A stretch of 22,008 nt of DNA from JASFRI01 sp050115015 (GTDB lineage: Bacteria; Acidobacteriota; Polarisedimenticolia; CBDVAL01): NCBI GenBank assembly GCA_050115015.1, contig JASFRI010000022.1, forward strand, positions 1-22,008. Direction: 5' to 3'. Below are positions 1 to 9,191 of the stretch, in pieces. Made by a program: the position numbers and the translations under genes. Under the pieces are notes generated by a model, which saw nothing but the letters and a program-made list of their open reading frames with translations, had not been told where the DNA came from and made no database searches. The first letter of the stretch is position 1. Each line of letters opens with the position of its first letter.

Positions 1-1828
1 CCTGCTCTCCCTCGTCGGGGACGCCCACCTGGACAGCGGGGATCGGGAGCAGGCAGTGGAGATGTACGAGCAGGCCAGGAAGGCGGCACCGGACCGTCCG
101 GAGAATCACCTGAACGAGGCTCGCCTGGCGCTCCACGGACAGGACCTGGACGCCTCCTTCCAGCACCTGGAACAGGTTGCTGCCGCGGGCACCGAGGCAG
201 ATCGGATGCTCCCCTGCGTGCTCGAGCTGCTCGACGCCCGGCCTCATCACGCCGGGGCGCTGCGCCTCCTGGTGGATGTGCACGAGTCGGGGGGGGACCA
301 GGCACCCGCGCGGGATGCCTGTATCCGGCTCGCAGGTGCCTGCATGGAGCAGGGCGACCTCCACGCGGCGGCCGCCGCCCTGGAGCGGCTCATCCGGATG
401 GATCCGGAGAACGGCCGGCACCAGGAGCGGCTGCAGGATGTCGTGGCGCGGATCCGGCAGCAGGGCGGGACGTATCCAGCCGCCGGGGAGGCGCCGGCGA
501 GCGGCGCGACGGCCCCGGCGGAGGCGCCGCCGCCCGCTGAGGCATCGGCGCCCGCGGAGGCACCGGCCGCCGCGGTGCCCGACCCGCCGGGTGATCTCGA
601 GGAAGGCGTCGACGTGGCCGCGGACATCGAGAGCGTGTTGCCCGCGGAGGAGGAGCTGGACGCGGACTTCATCGCCGAGCACATGACCGAGGCCGAGGTC
701 TTCGTGAAATACGGGCTCGTGGACCGAGCGGTGGACCAGTTCCGTCAGGTGGTGGAGCGGTACCCGACCTACCTGCCCGCCCACGAGGGGCTCCTGGCGA
801 TCCATCGCGAGGCGGGGGACCGTGCCTCCGCGGCGGAAGCCTACGGGAATATCGCGCGGATCCACGAGGCCCGCGGCCAGACGGAGGAGGCGGAGGCGGC
901 GTACCGGCAGGCGGGGGAGCTGTCGCCGGCGGGTGCGGCCCCCCCGGAGCCGTCCGACGCCGGTCCGCCGCCGGTCGAGGATGCGGTCACGGCGGAGCCT
1001 CTCCAGGCGGCCGTTGCGGCCGCGGGAAGCACCGAGGTGCCGGAGCCCCCGGCGGCGGCCACCGTCGACAACGCCATCCCGTCCGGGAGCGACCCCGTGG
1101 CGCTGCCCGCGGACGCCCTCGAGGCGGCGGACGCCCTGATCGAGGGGGGCGCCCTGGGGGAGGCCCGACGGCGTCTCGATGAGCTTGCCGGGTCGTTTCC
1201 GGGCCGCAGCGAACTCCAGAGCCGGCTCCGGCGGATCGACTCCATGGAGGCCCGGGCGCAGGAGATCGAGGGCCGCGAGCTTCCGGAGGGCGCGGACGGA
1301 CTCGATCTGTTCGACCTGGCGGCGGAGCTGGACGACAGCCTGTTCGAGGCGCCGGGCATGGAGCCGGAGCCCGAGCCGGAGGCGGAGGGGCACTCCCTCG
1401 AGGATCTCGTCGCGGCCTTCAAGAAGGGGGTCGAGCAGGAGGTCGACGCGGATGACTTCGAGACCCACTACAACCTCGCCATCGCGTATCGCGAGATGGG
1501 CCTGATCGACGAGGCGATCGGGGAGTTCCAGTTCGCCGCGAAATCCCCGGATTTCTTCGTGAAGTGCTGCTCCATGCTCGGCTTCTGCTTCCGCGAGAAG
1601 GGTATGACCGACCTCGCGGTGAAGTGGTACTCGCGGGGCATCGAGGAGGGGGCCGGTGACGAGGAGGAGCTCCTCGGCCTGCGGTACGACCTGGCCGCAC
1701 TGCTCCAGGAGGCGGGAGAGGGGCAGCGGGCCATGGAGCTGTTCACCGAGATCTACGGCGCCAACGCGAAATACCGCGATGTCGCGGAGCGGTTGAGCTC
1801 GCTCCGGGGGTCGGCTTCCGGCACCTGA
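1..1828 (+). CDS. TPR-repeat protein, 5' end outside the window
   Basis: The reading frame is open from base 2, and the codons before the first GTG (position 56) already encode TPR-like sequence (LLSLVGDAHLDSGDREQAVE). The gene therefore begins upstream and this is its C-terminal part, at least 608 residues. From the GTG, residues 1-140 are degenerate TPR helices. An Ala/Pro/Glu-rich linker follows (about 140-200), then clear TPRs (about 210-290, with VFVKYGLVDRAVDQFRQVV), a second Ala/Pro linker (about 290-345), and a final TPR block with THYNLAIAYREMGLIDEAI and LGFCFREKGMTDLAVKWY. TPRs are protein-binding scaffolds; no catalytic domain or membrane segment is visible here. Large TPR proteins with Ala/Pro linkers are common in Acidobacteriota and Myxococcota. 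The partner and role are unknown. The stop TGA lies at 1826-1828. Confidence 0.85.
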   Translation, partial: LLSLVGDAHLDSGDREQAVEMYEQARKAAPDRPENHLNEARLALHGQDLDASFQHLEQVAAAGTEADRMLPCVLELLDARPHHAGALRLLVDVHESGGDQAPARDACIRLAGACMEQGDLHAAAAALERLIRMDPENGRHQERLQDVVARIRQQGGTYPAAGEAPASGATAPAEAPPPAEASAPAEAPAAAVPDPPGDLEEGVDVAADIESVLPAEEELDADFIAEHMTEAEVFVKYGLVDRAVDQFRQVVERYPTYLPAHEGLLAIHREAGDRASAAEAYGNIARIHEARGQTEEAEAAYRQAGELSPAGAAPPEPSDAGPPPVEDAVTAEPLQAAVAAAGSTEVPEPPAAATVDNAIPSGSDPVALPADALEAADALIEGGALGEARRRLDELAGSFPGRSELQSRLRRIDSMEARAQEIEGRELPEGADGLDLFDLAAELDDSLFEAPGMEPEPEPEAEGHSLEDLVAAFKKGVEQEVDADDFETHYNLAIAYREMGLIDEAIGEFQFAAKSPDFFVKCCSMLGFCFREKGMTDLAVKWYSRGIEEGAGDEEELLGLRYDLAALLQEAGEGQRAMELFTEIYGANAKYRDVAERLSSLRGSASGT

Positions 1829-2151
1829 GCCGATCCGTCGGTTCCTTGACGTTTCGCGTCACTTCCCTGTCAATCCACGAAAACCCCCGCGCCTGGGGAA
1901 CTCGCTCCCCTTCGGGGCCGTGGCGGGTGTCCCTCAGCGTCAACCGGGTGCCCTGCCGGGCGCCGACACCCGGGTCCGTCGGGGTCCCGTTTGTAGCTCC
2001 ATCGTGCTGAAAACAAAGGCTGTATGCCATTTCCCGGCGCGGCGGGAGAGACTGGCATCGGGGTTGCTCTAGGGGATGCCGTCGGGAGGGACGCTCCCGG
2101 CGGTCGGCGGCACGGGGCGCCGGCCACGAGTCACGCGAGGAGACGATAGAG

Positions 2152-2246
2152 ATTAGGGCCGGGAAAAGGGACCAAGGTATCGCGAATACCCCCCCCATGC
2201 GACAAACCTTACCGGAGCTACAACTCCCCCTCGGACCGGCCCTAAT
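2152..2246. repeat. 11-bp perfect inverted repeat closing a 73-base loop
   Basis: ATTAGGGCCGG at 2152-2162 is perfectly complementary to CCGGCCCTAAT at 2236-2246. The enclosed segment has its own small hairpin (GGTAT 2176-2180 with ATACC 2186-2190, loop CGCGA). Read on the plus strand, the closing stem is followed by TTTT (2246-2249). This could be the closing helix of a small structured RNA, on either strand. The identity is unknown. Confidence 0.5.
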
Positions 2247-2392
2247 TTTGACATGACCCAGAGAGATTGCCGGCGCGGTCGCCCTCCAACACGACCTTCC
2301 TGGACGACCCACCAACAAGGCGAAAGCCTCTCACCTGATTGATCGAGAGCTGAAAGCTGCTACTCGGCCGCCCGGCAGTCGCTCGCAAAAGG

Positions 2393-2428
2393 AAAACGCC
2401 GCCGCCACCCACGGCGGCGTTTTTTTTT
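2393..2428 (+). terminator. Strong Rho-independent terminator
   Basis: A 12-bp perfect stem (2393-2404 pairing with 2412-2423) has a 7-base loop, and a run of nine T (2420-2428) starts inside its 3' arm. It would end any transcript coming through 1829-2392 and insulates the following gene. The A-run at the 5' side is only four bases, so it works best on the plus strand. No protein gene lies directly before it, which is the main hint of an upstream RNA gene. Confidence 0.85.
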
Positions 2429-2443
2429 GTCCGGCCGCCGTCC

Positions 2444-2472
2444 TTGACCGGTGCCGGGGCCTCCTTTATTCT
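2444..2472 (+). promoter_or_regulatory. Sigma-70-type promoter of the acyltransferase gene
   Basis: A -35 of TTGACC (2444-2449), a 17-base spacer and a -10 of TATTCT (2467-2472) lie just after the terminator. Transcription would start near 2479, about 68 bases before the ATG at 2547. This argues against the longer reading frame that opens at 2451. Confidence 0.65.
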
Positions 2473-2546
2473 CCGCCGGGATCGACTCTTCTCGCCGTGT
2501 CTCCCTGCGATGGTCGCCGGGAAGGGCCGGAGGCGGACCCAGGACG

Positions 2547-3359
2547 ATGCTCAGACGGATCAACGATCCCCCGGCCCCGGGCGCGTGGAACATGGCGGTG
2601 GACGAGAGCCTGCTGTGGAGCTGCGCCGGGGGTGCGGACGGCTTCCCGTGCCTGCGGCTCTACCGCTGGCGTCCCGCCTGCCTGTCGCTGGGCTTTCACC
2701 AGGACGCCGCCGGCGTCGCCGACCTGCGGGCGCTGGAGGCGGAGAGGGTGGACCTCGTACGGCGGCCGACCGGGGGACGCGCCGTGCTGCACGACCGGGA
2801 GCTGACCTACACCCTGGTGGCGTCCGCCCGGGACGGGGTGCTCGGCGGGCCCCCGATGACCGGCTACCGTCGGATCTCCGCCGCGCTGGCCGCCGGCCTG
2901 ATCCGCCTCGGACTGGCGGCCCGTCTCGCGGCCGGCGAGCCGGAGGCGGGGAAGTGGTCGGCGGAGCCCTGCTTCGTGCGGCTCTCCCCCGCCGAGGTCG
3001 AGGTGGAAGGGGAGAAGGTCATCGGTTCGGTCCAGGTTCGCCGGGGCGGATGCCTGCTCCAGCACGGGAGCATCCCGCTCCGGGCGGATCCCCGACGGCT
3101 GGCCCGGCTCACCGGGGCGACGGTCGGGGCGGCCGGGGGCGGTGTCGAGGACCTGCTCGGGCGGAGTCTCGCTCCAGGGGAGCTCGAGGATGCGCTGTCG
3201 GCGGGCTTCGAGGAGGTCCTCGGCCTTCCGGTGCGCTCCGGGGCGCTGGACGAGACGGAGAGGGAGCGGGCCAGGAGGCTCGAAGCGTCCCGCTATCGCA
3301 CCACGGCATGGAACCGCGGCAGGCCTCGCCGCCGGCTGGGAGAGGTGGCATGGAGCTGA
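2547..3359 (+). CDS. Lipoate/octanoate transferase family protein (LipM/LplA-like)
   Basis: The 270-residue protein belongs to the biotin/lipoate A/B protein ligase fold, whose members move octanoyl or lipoyl groups onto the lipoyl domains of 2-oxoacid dehydrogenases and glycine cleavage H protein, in the cytoplasm. Visible motifs are NMAVDESLL near the N-terminus, RRPTGGRAVLHDRELTYT (family RRxTGGxAVxH motif) and GEKVIGSVQVRRGGCLLQHG, which contains the conserved acyl-binding Lys. A Cys in the EPCF segment just before that block sits where LipM octanoyltransferases have their catalytic Cys, so LipM-like octanoyltransfer is a reasonable guess. A true ATP-dependent ligase cannot be excluded. 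The ATG at 2547 fits the promoter and family length. The end overlaps the next gene by 10 bases, so the two are probably translated together. Confidence 0.85.
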   Translation: MLRRINDPPAPGAWNMAVDESLLWSCAGGADGFPCLRLYRWRPACLSLGFHQDAAGVADLRALEAERVDLVRRPTGGRAVLHDRELTYTLVASARDGVLGGPPMTGYRRISAALAAGLIRLGLAARLAAGEPEAGKWSAEPCFVRLSPAEVEVEGEKVIGSVQVRRGGCLLQHGSIPLRADPRRLARLTGATVGAAGGGVEDLLGRSLAPGELEDALSAGFEEVLGLPVRSGALDETERERARRLEASRYRTTAWNRGRPRRRLGEVAWS

Positions 3360-3568
3360 ACTTCATGAAGGACGTCCCATCGATGGCCGCGATGGACTTC
3401 AACGAGCTGGACCTGGATCAGGTGGACTGGAAGCTGCTGTCCCGCGTGGACGGCCGGAACAACCTGGAGGAGATCCGGCTGCTCGCCGGGCTGGAGCGTG
3501 AGGAGGCGCGATGCTCCGCGGAGAAGCTCTTCGAGCAGGGGGTGATCCAGATCCGGCGGGAATTCTAG
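3350..3568 (+). CDS. 72-residue hypothetical protein, winged-helix-like
   Basis: The ATG at 3350 lies inside the end of the acyltransferase gene (10-base overlap) and has a GGGAGAGG ribosome binding site just upstream. The predicted protein is acidic and helical, with a core of DWKLLSRVDGRNNLEEIRLL followed by LEREEARCSAEKLFEQGVIQI. This pattern (a hydrophobic helix, 'VDGR', a second helix, then 'L...G(V/I)I') resembles the small winged-helix-like tails seen after DUF4388 and in some PqqD-like proteins. I do not recognise a named family. Tight coupling suggests a role connected to the acyltransferase, perhaps as an adaptor, but this is inference. Codon use matches its neighbours, which supports a real gene. 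Confidence 0.7.
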   Translation: MELNFMKDVPSMAAMDFNELDLDQVDWKLLSRVDGRNNLEEIRLLAGLEREEARCSAEKLFEQGVIQIRREF

Positions 3569-3577
3569 GTCCGGTCC

Positions 3578-3620
3578 AAGAGGCCCGGTGCCGCCCGCTG
3601 GCCGGGGCGAGGGCTCTTTT
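3578..3620 (+). terminator. Probable Rho-independent terminator of the acyltransferase operon
   Basis: AAGAGGCCC (3578-3586) can pair with GGGCTCTT (3611-3618) with one bulged G, enclosing an inner CCGG/CCGG stem. The hairpin is followed by TTTT (3617-3620). It sits between the stop at 3568 and the convergent PBP gene ending at 3632. Confidence 0.55.
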
Positions 3621-3631
3621 CGGCCGGACCC

Positions 3632-6379
3632 CTAGCGCCGGATGTAGATCACCACGGCGTCCCGTCCGTCGACGCCGAGCCGGCGGTAAAAGCCGCTCTC
3701 GTCCAGCAGCGGGTCGACGGGCACCAGGTTGACCGTGGCCGCAGCCTCCTGTGCGAGCTCCTCGTCCTCTTCCTCCTCCTCCGGCGGCGGGACGGCGATG
3801 TCGTCCTGGTAGAAGACGTCCCGTCCGTCGACGAGACGGTCGAGATAGGGTACGAGGGGTCGCCCGGAGGCGATGCCGCCGCCGGCGTGAAGCGAGACCG
3901 GGACCGACGTGCGCTCCCCCTCGTAAACGGTGGTCAGCCGCCGCGGGCCGAAGGCACCCTCGAGCCGGGCATCCTGCCACTGGGTGAGCCATTCCAGATC
4001 CCTCGGGGTCAGCACCAGGCGCCGGTGCCCGTCCAGCGGATAGCGCTGCAGGTAGTAGGGGAGCGTCATCCGGAAGTGCTCCTCCGGGGAGCACGTCCGG
4101 CTCGGTTCCGTGCCCTCCAGGAAGACCTCCAGGATCACGTCGTGGCAGCCCGTGTCCAGCCCGGCCCGCAGGCCGGTGCGGCGGTCGATGGGGACGCGGA
4201 CCACGTTCGAGGGCGCCGGGAAGGGGGCGGCGGGATGACCTGCCAGGACCTCCTGCATGAACTGCACCCAGATGGGCAGCGCTGCTCGTGCGCCGCTCTC
4301 CCGCTTCCCGAGGCTGCGCTTCTTGTCATACCCGACCCACACCCCGACGGCCAGCTCGGGGGTGAAGCCCACGAACCAGGCGTCCGTGTAGTCGTCCGTG
4401 GTGCCGGTCTTGCCACCCATGGGACGGCCGAGGACGCGGGCCAGCTTTCCGGTCCCGCGCTCGACCACGCCCTCGAGCATGGAGACCATCAGGTAGGCGA
4501 TGTCCGGCCGCAGCGCCTCCGTCGCGGCGGGCCGGGCCACCTCACGTACCTTCCCGTCCCGCTCGCTCACCATCCGGAGCAGGTGGGGCTCGACCCGGAC
4601 CCCCTGGTTCGTGAAGGTCCCGTAGGCGGACGTGATCTCCAGCAGGTTGACCTCCGCGGCGCCCAGCGCGAGGGACGGGTACGGGCGGAGCGGAGAGGAG
4701 ATCCCGAGCCGGCTGGCGATCTGGATCACGGGATCGTAGCCGATGGCGTTGAGCAGGCGTACGCTGGCGATGTTCACGGACCGTTCCAGGGCGTCGCGCA
4801 GCGTGACGATCCCATAGTACTCGAGCTCGTAGTTGTTCGGCTGGTAGACCTCCTCGGTCCGGGGCTCGAGCATGAGCGTCGGCTCGTCGAACAGGACGTC
4901 CGCCGGGGTCAGGCCTTCGTACAGGGCCGCGGCGTAGACGAACGGCTTGAACGCCGAGCCGGCCTGACGCTGGGCCTGGATGGCCCGGTTGAACTGGCTA
5001 CGGCCGAAGTCGTAGCCGCCGACCATCGCCTTGACCTCCCCCGAGGCCGGCTCGATCGCCAGCAACGCCCCCTCGATCTCCGGCTCCTGGTCCAGCGTCG
5101 CCACGAGGCGCTCCGGGGTCACCTCCAGGACCTGGACCTGCACCTGATCCCCGCGGCGGAGCAGGCGGGCGGGGTCCGTCTCCCCGGTCCACTCGACCTC
5201 CGCGCGCTGCAGCGTCGCCTGCTGTGCCCCGACGCGGACGGTGGCCTCCCCGGCGGTCGTCGCGATCACGATGGCGGGAAGCCGGGCCCCCGCCGCCGGC
5301 ACCTCCTCCCAGTCGGGAAGCTCCACCGTCTCGGGATCCTGTCCGTCGTCGATCACGTTCGTCGTCGGGCCCCGCCAGCCGATCCGCTTGTCGAGGTCGT
5401 GCAGGCCCTGGGCCACGGCACGGTTGGCGGCGTCCTGCATCTCCGAGTCCAGGGTGGTGCGGACCTCGAGGCCCTCCTGGTAGAGCGCCGCCTGGCCGTA
5501 GCGCTCCTCGAGCTGGCGGCGCACCTCCTCGACGAAGTACGGTGCCGCGGACTCCTGGGCATGCTGCTCCGCCAGGACGACGTCCTCCTGCCGGGCGGCC
5601 TCCGCCGTGGCGGGATCCAGGAACCCCTCCGCCACCATCCGCCCCAGGACGTGGTTCCGGCGGCGTACCGCCGCCTCGGGGTTGCGGAACGGGCTGAGCC
5701 CCTCGGGACGCTGGGGAAGACCCGCGAGGAGCGCGGCCTGGGCCAGGTCGAGCTCGGCGGCGGGACGGCCGAAGTAGTAACGGGACGCCGCCTCGAACCC
5801 ATAGCGCCCGTGTCCGAGGTAGATCTGGTTGATGTAGAACTCCAGGATCTCCTCCTTCGTGTAGACCCGCTCGATCTCCAGCGCCAGCAGCGCTTCCTGG
5901 ATCTTCCGCCGCCACGCCTTCTCGCGCCCCAGGAAGAGGGTCCGCGCCAGCTGCTGCGTGATGGTGCTGGCTCCCTCCGTCTTGCTCAGCGTGATCAGGT
6001 CCTTGAACGCCGCCCGGACCACGGCCCGGGGGTCGATCCCGACGTGACGGTAGAAGCGGGGATCCTCCGCCGCGAGGATCGCGTTCCGGAGGTCCGGCGA
6101 CAGCCCCGAGACCGGGATCAGGATGCGCCGCTCCTCGGCGAACTGGTGCAGGAGCTGATCCCGATCGTCGTACAGCCGGGTGATCAGCGGCGGCTGGTAG
6201 TCCTCCAGTTGCCGGACGCTGGGCAGGTCCAGGCGGAGGAAGTAGCCCGTGGCGACGCCGGCGGCCGCCGCGGACAGCAGCGTCACGGCGGCGACGGCGA
6301 GCTTGAGGCGCCAGCGGCGGGCGGGCGGCGGCGGCGAGGGGTCGTTTTTGATTTCCCGGCTCCTGCTTGCTATAATCAA
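3632..6379 (-). CDS. Penicillin-binding protein 1A-type bifunctional peptidoglycan synthase
   Basis: The 915-residue class A PBP polymerises lipid II into glycan strands and cross-links the peptides, on the outer face of the inner membrane. It has a short cytoplasmic tail, one TM helix (about 26-48), then a GT51 domain with EDPRFYRHVGID (catalytic Glu about 105), GASTITQQLARTLFL and the RRKIQEALLALEIE block. A linker/OB-like domain follows (about 340-435). The transpeptidase domain has SAFK (S475, K478), SVN (534-536) and KTGT (K657). After about residue 690 there is an unusually long tail of about 220 residues with an acidic stretch (EEEEEDEE) near 865. The start is TTG, the only start codon before the TM helix that keeps it. 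It lies almost at the predicted transcription start, so translation may be leaderless. The usual symbols would be mrcA or ponA. Confidence 0.95.
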   Translation of the reverse strand: MIIASRSREIKNDPSPPPPARRWRLKLAVAAVTLLSAAAAGVATGYFLRLDLPSVRQLEDYQPPLITRLYDDRDQLLHQFAEERRILIPVSGLSPDLRNAILAAEDPRFYRHVGIDPRAVVRAAFKDLITLSKTEGASTITQQLARTLFLGREKAWRRKIQEALLALEIERVYTKEEILEFYINQIYLGHGRYGFEAASRYYFGRPAAELDLAQAALLAGLPQRPEGLSPFRNPEAAVRRRNHVLGRMVAEGFLDPATAEAARQEDVVLAEQHAQESAAPYFVEEVRRQLEERYGQAALYQEGLEVRTTLDSEMQDAANRAVAQGLHDLDKRIGWRGPTTNVIDDGQDPETVELPDWEEVPAAGARLPAIVIATTAGEATVRVGAQQATLQRAEVEWTGETDPARLLRRGDQVQVQVLEVTPERLVATLDQEPEIEGALLAIEPASGEVKAMVGGYDFGRSQFNRAIQAQRQAGSAFKPFVYAAALYEGLTPADVLFDEPTLMLEPRTEEVYQPNNYELEYYGIVTLRDALERSVNIASVRLLNAIGYDPVIQIASRLGISSPLRPYPSLALGAAEVNLLEITSAYGTFTNQGVRVEPHLLRMVSERDGKVREVARPAATEALRPDIAYLMVSMLEGVVERGTGKLARVLGRPMGGKTGTTDDYTDAWFVGFTPELAVGVWVGYDKKRSLGKRESGARAALPIWVQFMQEVLAGHPAAPFPAPSNVVRVPIDRRTGLRAGLDTGCHDVILEVFLEGTEPSRTCSPEEHFRMTLPYYLQRYPLDGHRRLVLTPRDLEWLTQWQDARLEGAFGPRRLTTVYEGERTSVPVSLHAGGGIASGRPLVPYLDRLVDGRDVFYQDDIAVPPPEEEEEDEELAQEAAATVNLVPVDPLLDESGFYRRLGVDGRDAVVIYIRR
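6348..6376 (+). promoter_or_regulatory. Near-consensus promoter of the glycosyltransferase-uvrB-uvrC operon
   Basis: A -35 of TTGATT (6348-6353), a 17-base spacer and a perfect -10 TATAAT (6371-6376) give a predicted start near 6383, about 66 bases before the ATG at 6449. The promoter lies inside the 5' end of the divergent PBP1A gene, so the two transcripts overlap at their starts. Confidence 0.75.
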
Positions 6380-6383
6380 GCCG

Positions 6384-6412
6384 AGAATACCACTGTCCGG
6401 CTATCGTGTAAA
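6384..6412 (-). promoter_or_regulatory. Promoter of the PBP1A gene
   Basis: On the minus strand, -35 TTTACA (6412-6407), a 17-base spacer and -10 TATTCT (6389-6384) predict a start near 6377-6378. That falls on the TTG start codon of the PBP gene (6379-6377). Either the mRNA is leaderless, or translation starts a little downstream, or another promoter is used. Confidence 0.6.
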
Positions 6413-6448
6413 GCACTGTCGTACAAGCAGTTTGCGGCGGGGAGGGCC

Positions 6449-7196
6449 ATGGTCTCGGGGACGCCGCCGCCGATCAGCATCGTCATTCCGGCGCTCGACG
6501 AGGAGGGGTGCATCGCGGCGGCGCTGGCGGGGCTGGCCGGCCACCGGGCGCCGGTCGAGGTGCTCCTGGTGGACGGCGGCAGCCGGGACCGGACCCTCGC
6601 GCTGGCGGTTGCCGCCGGCCCGCGGGCCGCGGCCCGGGGGCTGTCGCTCCGTGTCCTCACCGCGCCACGGGGGCGCGCGCGGCAGATGAACGCGGGGGCC
6701 GCGGCGGCTCGCGCCCCCATCCTGCTCTTCCTGCACGCGGACACCCGGCTTCCCGCCGACGCGGTGGACGCGGTTCGCGACGCACTGCGGGATCCCGGCG
6801 TCGTGGGTGGCGGTTTCCGCCATGCCTTCCGCGAGGGGGGCTCGGGCTGCGGCTCGTCTCCGCGGGGTCCAACCTGCGTGCGCGCTTGACCGGCACGCTC
6901 TACGGAGACCAGGCCATCTTCATCCGCGCGGCCACCTTCCGCCACCTGGGCGGCTTCCGGCCCCTGCCGGTGTTCGAGGATGCCGACCTGTGTGCCCGCA
7001 TGCGCCGGGTCGGCCGCACGGTGCTGCTGCGGCAGTCGGTGCGGACCTCCGCGCGCCGGTTCCTGCGGGGCGGCATCCTCCGCACGTCCTGGCGGATGGT
7101 GCGGATGAAGGCCGCCCGGGCCCGGGGAGGCGATCTTGCCGGCGTGGCGGGCGACTACTGGGAACCTTCGCGGCGGGGCGTCGACCGGGGGCGCGC

Positions 7197-7200
<4 letters not shown>
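6449..7200 (+). CDS. TIGR04283-like family 2 glycosyltransferase, frameshifted
   Basis: The N-terminal part (6449 to about 6840) reads ISIVIPALDEEGCIAAAL, LLVDGGSRDRT, GRARQMNAGAAAA and LLFLHADTRLP. These are GT-A motifs of the TIGR04283 glycosyltransferases ('transferase 2, rSAM/selenodomain-associated'). The frame then breaks. The rest continues one frame over (from 6841) with LRLVSAGSNLRARLTGT, YGDQAIFIRAATFRHLGGF and a C-terminal TSARRF block of the same family. The break is at a run of six G (6835-6840); a seventh G would restore a protein of about 250 residues. A sequencing or assembly error, a real inactivating deletion or -1 slippage at GGGGGGC are all possible. The ribosome binding site is GGAGGG (6441-6446). 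The stop overlaps the uvrB start (ATGA). The acceptor substrate is unknown. Confidence 0.8.

Positions 7201-9187
<1,987 letters not shown>

Positions 9188-9191
<4 letters not shown>

Larger units (their letters stand above)
1829..2443. other. Gene-free region rich in hairpins; possible structured RNA
   Basis: I find no convincing gene in these 615 bases; the open frames lack family motifs and ribosome binding sites. The region holds many perfect short stems: 1944-1950 with 1967-1973 (inner stem 1950-1953 with 1958-1961), 2054-2059 with 2075-2080, 2083-2088 with 2094-2099, 2176-2180 with 2186-2190, and 2318-2321 with 2326-2329 closing a GAAA tetraloop. An 11-bp inverted repeat (2152-2162 with 2236-2246) encloses about 73 bases and is followed by TTTT. 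The region ends in the terminator at 2393-2428. Base composition is locally less GC-rich around 2140-2360. It does not match the conserved cores of RNase P RNA, tmRNA or SRP RNA that I looked for. A weak TTGACG at 1846-1851 has a poor -10 (GTCAAT). Confidence 0.4.

Noticed and set aside
1861..2100. Glycine riboswitch or c-di-GMP riboswitch
   Set aside because: Short look-alikes such as CGGGAGAGAC are present, but the conserved core elements are missing on both strands and no suitable downstream gene follows.
2451..2546. A longer start for the acyltransferase at 2451
   Set aside because: It overlaps the predicted promoter, and the extra 32 residues do not fit the family N-terminus.
3887..6889. 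A 1000-codon open frame on the plus strand across the PBP1A gene
   Set aside because: It is antisense to a gene with all PBP1A motifs, and its translation has no recognisable domains. Only its last part is real: the N-terminus of the glycosyltransferase from 6449.
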